From Ichthyosporea sp. XGB-2017a (Eukaryota; Opisthokonta; Ichthyosporea): a stretch of DNA of 31,837 bases. The notes under the pieces were generated by a model that was not told the DNA's origin, did no database searches, and saw nothing but the letters and a program-made list of their open reading frames with translations. The DNA is taken from the NCBI GenBank assembly GCA_002811675.1, contig PDIM01000033.1, forward strand, positions 1-31,837, written 5' to 3'. Position numbers and translations under genes: made by a program. Positions 26,716 to 31,837 of this stretch are shown piece by piece; position 1 is the first letter of the stretch, and each line of letters starts with the position of its first letter.

Positions 26716-28008
26716 ATGGGGGTGAAACAAATGTTGAGAAGAATCTCGTGGGGAATGGGCGGGAAAACGCATGAGGGATCTGTGAAAGAAGAGGAAGAAT
26801 ACAACAGTATTCAAAGAAGAGCGTATTATATCGACAACGGGGACACCTTGTCTGGCGTTAGAAGCTATGACGGGGATTTTGTGAACCTGAAACACTACGG
26901 AGACGCTGGGCAGAATCGATTGCGGATTCACAAGAAAGCTGTCTCGTACGAATCAGGTATCACCACAGCTACAGGTGCTGTGAGCTCGAAGGAGGAGAAA
27001 GAGGGTGTAAGTATTTTGAGGGGGCAAATTGGGGGATTAGCGTATCTGACTAATGGGCTTGGTACTATCCTTGTACCGGCTGTGCCTGGTTGTATTCTAG
27101 CCCAAGGCGGGGAGCGAGCCGAGGGAAGTATGGCTTGTGCTAATGAGCTCACCATATTCCCTGAGCTTCCCCAAAAGCCTTGCAAGGCATTGCAAGGTGG
27201 CTGTGGCTGCGGGGACTTGTGGTGTGTGGAAAGGCGAAACCGTTGGCGCTTTGGGCGTGCAAACCAAAGAGAATTATCTAAGGAGGTATACCGAGCATCC
27301 AAATATTTCTCAAACCGGCCAAAGTCTGCCCACTGCCCTACAGTGGACGATGTGGACTTCTCGTCACCAATTGGCCTGCGGTCGAAGGCGCACAGAAAGT
27401 GCTCGAGTTCGGAAGCTGAACAGCAATTTGGAAACTCAAACAACTCTGCTGATGCTTCCTTGGATGAGTTGCGTTTGGGTGAAGGGATGGAGAGAGAAGT
27501 TCGAGGGGACACCGACCTTAGCAGTAGCAAGCTATCGCTATTTGACATTGCACTGAATGAATCGTCTTTAGAGCTGGACTCTGCTAATCATGGAAGTCTT
27601 ACAAATGCTTCTTTCAATACTAGTGCTAATACCTCAAGGGGTGGTTGTAAGACAGGGACTGAACCACATTTATTGGAAGCTGAATTGGGTACTGGATCAT
27701 TTTTAACAACCCGAACGAGCGAAGGGGTGGTGAATGCGGTCTTATTCGCCAATGGAGTATTTGAAGAAAGCAGTAGCGATGAGTACGAGGGAGAGCCAAC
27801 CGCGGTGAAGGGGGAAGAAGTTGATCCTTATGATAAGGGCCAGAATCGACATGAGGTTGTTTGGGAGAGGGGTGTAGATAGACTGAAACAACTTCATTTA
27901 AAGACTATAAATATGGAAAAGTGCGATGATGTTGACATTCTTTTGTTTGGAGGGTGCAATGGAATTGACTGTTTCGATAGAATGATGGAAGACGAAGATT
28001 CCTTATGA
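26716..28008 (+). CDS. Orphan protein, 430 residues, largely disordered
   Basis: The frame is long and ATG-initiated at 26716; it remains open 30 nt upstream but only from a GTG. I do not recognise a family. The first 50 residues are basic then acidic. A Gly- and hydrophobic-rich stretch follows (about 105-130: GQIGGLAYLTNGLGTILVPAVPG), then a small Cys cluster, GGCGCGDLWC (about 158-167). The middle (about 220-330) is a Ser/Asn/Glu-rich low-complexity region. The C-terminus (about 375-430) is again ordered-looking, with HEVVWERGVDRLKQLHLKTI and a final acidic tail. There is no signal peptide and no clear membrane segment. A long antisense frame (26928-27548) is a shadow. It is tail-to-tail with CHMP2B. 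It is probably real because of its length and unbroken frame, but the function is unknown. Confidence 0.6.
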   Translation: MGVKQMLRRISWGMGGKTHEGSVKEEEEYNSIQRRAYYIDNGDTLSGVRSYDGDFVNLKHYGDAGQNRLRIHKKAVSYESGITTATGAVSSKEEKEGVSILRGQIGGLAYLTNGLGTILVPAVPGCILAQGGERAEGSMACANELTIFPELPQKPCKALQGGCGCGDLWCVERRNRWRFGRANQRELSKEVYRASKYFSNRPKSAHCPTVDDVDFSSPIGLRSKAHRKCSSSEAEQQFGNSNNSADASLDELRLGEGMEREVRGDTDLSSSKLSLFDIALNESSLELDSANHGSLTNASFNTSANTSRGGCKTGTEPHLLEAELGTGSFLTTRTSEGVVNAVLFANGVFEESSSDEYEGEPTAVKGEEVDPYDKGQNRHEVVWERGVDRLKQLHLKTINMEKCDDVDILLFGGCNGIDCFDRMMEDEDSL

Positions 28009-28234
28009 TGCTACATAGTAAAATGCTTTCGGGGCCCTTGAATACCCGTCACTTATTGCTGTATGTTTACAGATGCCGTTAGACCAACTGCTGTGGCCTC
28101 TTGATATGAGAACCCGAACAAATGCCACCGATAATCTCATTTTTAGTAGACAAAATATATGACTTTGCTGCGGTCTTTATAGTCTGTTCTTTATTTATGC
28201 CAGTAGACAACTATTTAGACCCTATTACAGTAAC

Positions 28235-28240
28235 AATAAA
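28235..28240 (+). terminator. AATAAA hexamer of the orphan gene
   Basis: It lies 227 nt after the TGA at 28006-28008. It faces the CHMP2B hexamer 23 nt away. Confidence 0.5.
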
Positions 28241-28262
28241 CCGGCCCCTTCCAGAGGGAGCC

Positions 28263-28268
28263 TTTATT
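28263..28268 (-). terminator. AATAAA hexamer of CHMP2B
   Basis: Minus-strand AATAAA 13 nt after the CHMP2B TGA (28282-28284). Confidence 0.65.
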
Positions 28269-28281
28269 ACAAGGTAAATTC

Positions 28282-29307
28282 TCACCCACGTAGGCCTTGC
28301 AGGCGGGCTTCCAAGTCTGTAGATTTGCTGTCGGAGCTCTCTGCTTGTGTGTGAGTTAGCAATGCAACCGAGGGAGCATTGGCCATCTTCAAACCCCAAA
28401 TAAAAATAACACAGTCAATGATCGAAATGATTAATAAGCAATTAGTTGAGGTCCTTCACACTACACACTAAATTCGTACTCACCTTTGTATTAATTTCAA
28501 TGCCAATTTCGTCAAGAACCTGGTTCATAATATCTTCGCTTTCCATTTCCGCATCAGAGTCATCCAGTCCATCTAGGCAATCATTCACTACAGGCAATGC
28601 CATAAGCACCACACCAAACGGATAAGTGGCAACATTATTAAGTTAGCATCCGTCAGTCAGCAGAATACACAACACACACACACACACAACTTACTCATTT
28701 CCTCTGTCATCTCCATATGCTGATTCTGCTTCTCAAACTCCATCATATTCTTCTGCACCTTCTTCACATCCATAGTCTTATTCACCTGGTGCATGGCCTG
28801 TGCTGTATTTCCCATCACCTGAGCCATCTTATGGCTGCTGTGCATTGACTGCTGTTGGGCGGAAATTCCCGCAACGCGACTTTTCATTACAGCTGTCTTG
28901 TTTTTCTGCTCCCTCACCTTGATCAATTGCTTCGCCAGGACCTTGGCTGTTGCATTATCCCCCTTCTTTGCAGCGGCCTTGATATCTATTTCCTACACAA
29001 CACAGAGAAGAGTTTTTGTTAAAAAAACAACCATAAAAATACCCAAACGTCTTGAAAAATGAGCAAAGATTGAAAAAGAAAATAAATGACAATAGAAATC
29101 AAACCATTTGCTAAAGCCATAGAATCTTCCCCCCCTTCTCCTCCACAGCACATTATGAATGGGTTTCATTTCTGTTCTTACCAGCTGCTTTTCCTGCCGC
29201 TCAAGATTGGCTCTTTCCCGATCCATTCCCCGCTGCGTCTTGGTCATTTCCCTCTTACTCTTCCGCAGCGTCTGCTCGGGGGTTTCTTTCTTGAACCAGG
29301 AAGACAT
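28282..29307 (-). CDS. CHMP2B: CHMP2B, ESCRT-III subunit (Vps2 family), four exons
   Basis: Exons on the minus strand: 29307-29182, 28992-28695, 28587-28484 and 28386-28282. Introns are 189, 107 and 97 nt, all GT-AG (GTAAGA, GTAAGT, GTGAGT; acceptors TGTAG, TGTAG, TGAAG), in phases 0, 1 and 0. The spliced product has 210 residues; human CHMP2B has 213. ESCRT-III subunits polymerise to sever membrane necks in multivesicular bodies, cytokinesis and nuclear envelope repair. It begins with the basic amphipathic MSSWFKKETPEQ helix and has the CHMP2B-like segments KVLAKQLIKVREQKNKT, QAMHQVNKTMD and EFEKQNQHMEMTEEM. Exon 3 supplies the acidic MNDCLDGLDDSD and NQVLDEIGIEI. Exon 4 ends in a MIM1 motif, DLEARLQGLR, which should bind the MIT domain of VPS4. 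The fit to CHMP2B is better than to CHMP2A. Confidence 0.93.
28671..28688. repeat. CA dinucleotide microsatellite in CHMP2B intron 2
   Basis: A run of about eight CA units begins a few nucleotides inside the intron, next to the GTAAGT donor, so on the coding strand the intron opens GTAAGTTGTGTGTG. Confidence 0.85.
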
Positions 29308-29847
29308 TATGGTAATATCTGTAATATCGCTGTACCCAGAAGACGCTCGAGAGATTGTAAGAACCTTGCGGTTTAAGTTTTCTTTTTATATGTCTGGATC
29401 CAAAATAGTTTCAACACGGGTGTTCTATCCCAATACAAATGGGCTGTCTGGAATGGAGTTCTTAGCCCTGTTTCCTTCGTTTCCCTGTTCCTCTTCTACT
29501 CCAGTCAGGGCCCAGTACCTAGAGTTATAATCCCCCCTTGTGACAATAATTGAATCAAAATAAAATAGTCCAAGGAGGAGTGGGGGGGGGGCTATGGTAA
29601 TTCTCATAGAAATAAATAAAATGGGGGTTCTCCTCCTGTGGGCTGTGGCCTGTGCTGGCAGTGGCTGGGGGCCTGCTGTGGTGAGCGGCAACTGTAAATT
29701 TGATTGAATTAGTATTATTTTTATTTTTCTTTTTCGTATTCTATGGTTGCTTTTTCACCCTACTTGACATTGGCACAGTGAGAATTGTTCTTTTCTGAAG
29801 GGTACTGGGCACACTTAGTAGGGAATGGCGGGACTGGGGGAATGTTG
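29308..29847. other. Intergenic region between CHMP2B and DNAAF4
   Basis: It is 540 nt, with no supported gene. It holds the CHMP2B promoter and the DNAAF4 3' end. AATAAA hexamers occur on both strands, including 29720-29725 (minus), and there is a poly-G run at about 29582-29590. Confidence 0.45.
29720..29725 (-). terminator. AATAAA hexamer of DNAAF4
   Basis: Minus-strand AATAAA 123 nt after the DNAAF4 stop at 29848-29850. Confidence 0.45.
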
Positions 29848-31380
29848 TCAGGCCAAGGGTCTACTAAGAGCCTGGCCAACCTGCAGGTCTTGCTTGGCGT
29901 TTTGCGTCTGGTTCAGGCGGGCATAGGCAGCAGCGCGTCTGAGGTGGACCTTCTGGCGTTGCATGCGGTTGCTTTCCACGGGCGGGGTAAGTAGCTGCAG
30001 GGCGGTGTTGCAGTCCCGCACACAGTCATGGTATCGATGCAGGGCGAGGAAACATGCGGCCCGGTTGGAGTGGAGGGAAGGGCGATGGGGGTCCATGGTA
30101 AGGGCCTCTGTGTAGGCATTGATGGCACTGGCATAATCTTCTCCACGGAAGAATCTGTCCCCTTTGTCCTTCAGCCATTCCGGGCTCTTTTCGGTGATAG
30201 ACGCCAGATCCTTTCCCTCCTTGTCAGCTTGAAGTCGTTTCTGCTGCACATGCTTCTCTCGGGTGGCCATCTTTTCCAGCCACTCCGCCTCTTCCTCTTC
30301 CCGCGACTCCCGTGCGGGATTTACAAAAGCCCTCTTTGTGAAAGATGTACTTATGACCCCAGTCTGGCGAGGAGGCGGAGTTGCAGCCACCTCCACCTCA
30401 ACAATCTTCACCGGGCCCCCACTTGCCTGCCGAACTGCTCCTTTGGCATCCGTTTCTTTTGCCTTCGTATCTGAAATTACCTCATTCATATTCTCCTTCT
30501 CTTTGTCTTGTTTTTTCACACCTTCCTTCTCCCCATCTTTGTCTTCTTCCTTCTTTTCTTCCTTCTTCTTTTCTTCCTTCTTCTTTTCTTCCTTCTTCTT
30601 TTCTTCCTTCTTCTTTTCTTCCTTTTCTGCTTCCTTATCGTCCCCTTCACAATCGGTCTCCGACAAAGATACCTGTAGCTCCTTCATCTTCCATCTCTCT
30701 ATGTCTTCCATTATCTCTTTTTGCTGTTCGTCCTTCATACTCTTCACTTTATCCCTCTTCCTCTGCTCAGCATCCAGCTGCTTATTCACTGCCAAACGCT
30801 TCGTCTTCTGCTTCTTCACTGCCTTGTCCCGGGCAGTCAACTGCTCCTTCACAGTGTGCCTTTCAATAGACGCCACACGCCTCGCACGGACTGCCTCTTT
30901 GTCCTTCTGCTTCTTCACTTCACACTCCAGCCGCCCCCATAGCCCTCCATCCCCTTCCTTCACCTCCTTATATAACCATCCATCCACACCCTCCTCATAT
31001 GCGAGGAGCGCCTGCCACTTCTTCCGATGCTCCTTTTCCTCATCCTCCTCATCTTCCTCTTCCTCTTTCTCTTCGCCCCCCTCTGTTTCCTTTGACACTC
31101 TCTTCACAACTCCCCGTCTCCTCACATCCTTCTGCAGCCGTATCTTCACGGCACCCCCCTCGAACACTGCGGCACTTCCCTCCATATCATCCACCCGCCC
31201 CAGTAGATCTATCTCCACCAGGTACGGGGGATAGTTTACCTTCACGTACACGTCACTCACGTACACGTCCACCGTTCGGCGACTCACCCCCCGCAGAGGT
31301 ACCACAACGACAATCTCCTCACTGCTCTCCTCCCAAGAGTACCCCCGTCCACCCTCTTCCTCAACAATGATCCCCCCCAT
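29848..31380 (-). CDS. DNAAF4: DNAAF4/DYX1C1, axonemal dynein assembly factor (CS + TPR)
   Basis: 510 residues in one exon. The ATG at 31380 is used because the next residues lead straight into YSWEESSEEIVVVVPLRGV, matching the YSWQQT...PLKGV start of human DYX1C1. The frame extends 14 codons upstream only from a GTG. The protein is an HSP90 co-chaperone-like factor that preassembles dynein arms in the cytoplasm before import into cilia. Domains: p23/CS (about 12-95, with VKVNYPPYLVEIDLL); an acidic patch (about 98-118); a charged coiled coil (about 150-300) with KKKEE repeats (about 256-280); the family motif ISTSFTKRAFVNPARES (about 343-359); TPRs from SPEWLKDKGDRFF (about 399) to the end. 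The C-terminus is shorter than in human, ending in VGQALSRPLA. A CAG|GTTGGC near codon 500 could be a donor to a further exon. It implies motile cilia. Confidence 0.92.
   Translation of the reverse strand: MGGIIVEEEGGRGYSWEESSEEIVVVVPLRGVSRRTVDVYVSDVYVKVNYPPYLVEIDLLGRVDDMEGSAAVFEGGAVKIRLQKDVRRRGVVKRVSKETEGGEEKEEEEDEEDEEKEHRKKWQALLAYEEGVDGWLYKEVKEGDGGLWGRLECEVKKQKDKEAVRARRVASIERHTVKEQLTARDKAVKKQKTKRLAVNKQLDAEQRKRDKVKSMKDEQQKEIMEDIERWKMKELQVSLSETDCEGDDKEAEKEEKKKEEKKKEEKKKEEKKKEEKKEEDKDGEKEGVKKQDKEKENMNEVISDTKAKETDAKGAVRQASGGPVKIVEVEVAATPPPRQTGVISTSFTKRAFVNPARESREEEEAEWLEKMATREKHVQQKRLQADKEGKDLASITEKSPEWLKDKGDRFFRGEDYASAINAYTEALTMDPHRPSLHSNRAACFLALHRYHDCVRDCNTALQLLTPPVESNRMQRQKVHLRRAAAYARLNQTQNAKQDLQVGQALSRPLA
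30551..30625. repeat. 15-bp minisatellite inside DNAAF4
   Basis: TTCTTTTCTTCCTTC occurs four times perfectly (30551-30610), with partial copies at both ends. It encodes the KKKEE repeats, and its 15-bp unit preserves the frame whenever copies are gained or lost. Confidence 0.9.
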
Positions 31381-31837
31381 TTCTATGTCTCTCTTCTTTC
31401 TTCCTCTATTAATCCAAAGCACTAAAGCACATCCACCGCTTCCCTGATGAAATAAGCTCCTCTTAGCCTTTTTCCCGTCCCTTTTGATAAATCAAAAGCG
31501 ATTTTTCACCTCTCTAATAGTACTTAGTAGACTCTCTACTCACTAGCTCTATAAATCTCTTTCTCTTTTTCTTCCTTTTTTTTCATAAAAATTCTGGCAC
31601 AAGCACAAGATAATAGTTTTCGTTGGAATTTGAAATTTTTTACAATAGAAATCTCCATAGAATAATTAAAGCAGGGGGATTAGGTTAAAAGGGTACCCTA
31701 AAATTGGTTAGGAAGTGATAGGATCCATATGTTCTGGTCAATAAATCACTAATGCGACAGTTATGAGGGTGAAAAAAAAAAGAAAAAAGTAAAATAAAAA
31801 ACAATCGAAAAGTAAAAAAAAAGCTTCCCATACATTT
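31381..31837. promoter_or_regulatory. 5' flank of DNAAF4
   Basis: Presumed promoter and leader of DNAAF4, reading on the minus strand. It is AT-rich with A-runs toward the window end. No RFX-type X-box palindrome, typical of ciliary genes in animals, was found by eye. No gene is seen. Confidence 0.35.

Noticed and set aside
26928-27548. 206-codon minus-strand frame opposite the orphan gene
   Set aside because: It starts mid-gene with no ATG-based leader. The plus-strand frame is longer and has an ATG, so this is more likely its shadow, though the orphan status of both leaves some doubt.
29848-29895. Further 3' exon of DNAAF4 through CAG|GTTGGC
   Set aside because: Downstream acceptor candidates did not give a continuation resembling the human C-terminus, so the shorter end was kept.
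30263-31234. Long plus-strand frame rich in Ser and Phe
   Set aside because: It is the antisense shadow of the Lys/Glu-rich DNAAF4 coding region, which has clear family motifs on the other strand.

Overview
The window is nuclear DNA of a eukaryote. Several genes carry GT-AG introns, AATAAA hexamers follow several stop codons, and TAA, TAG and TGA all end reading frames, so the standard code applies. The gene set points to a unicellular or early-branching relative of animals (Holozoa). It includes a RASA1-type RasGAP (SH2-SH3-SH2-PH-C2-RasGAP), a C2-MUN-C2 Munc13 relative, a soluble adenylyl cyclase (ADCY10 type), a ZDHHC1/11-type palmitoyltransferase, SKI3/TTC37, CHMP2B and the dynein-arm assembly factor DNAAF4/DYX1C1. 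DNAAF4 implies a motile cilium or flagellum. The species itself cannot be named from sequence reading alone.

Layout. 1-2.4 kb: accessory DNA with a retrotransposon Gag-like frame on the minus strand, split by a single in-frame TAA, and degenerate unrecognised frames upstream of it. 2.7-6.3 kb (-): RASA1-type RasGAP, one exon. 7.15-7.83 kb (-): predicted two-exon single-pass membrane protein. 7.84-8.82 kb (-): DHHC palmitoyltransferase, ending 12 nt before and in the same frame as the membrane protein's ATG. 9.38-13.48 kb (+): Munc13-like protein with one 95-nt intron, divergent from the DHHC gene. 14.35-19.62 kb (+): soluble adenylyl cyclase, one exon. 19.60-26.00 kb (-): SKI3, one exon, convergent with the cyclase and overlapping its coding end by 21 bp. 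26.72-28.01 kb (+): orphan disordered protein. 28.28-29.31 kb (-): CHMP2B in four exons reconstructed here. 29.85-31.38 kb (-): DNAAF4, one exon.

The genes do not form an operon or a single pathway. Two themes recur. Membrane trafficking and signalling: Munc13-like vesicle priming, S-acylation, ESCRT-III, Ras inactivation, cAMP production. Ciliary biology: DNAAF4, and soluble cyclase, which acts in cilia and sperm tails in animals. The locus is compact: polyadenylation hexamers touch or overlap stop codons, and convergent genes overlap. Introns are absent from three very long genes, sit near the 5' end in two, and are dense only in CHMP2B, where one lies at the same position as human CHMP2B intron 5. 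I found no rRNA, tRNA, CRISPR or complete transposon.
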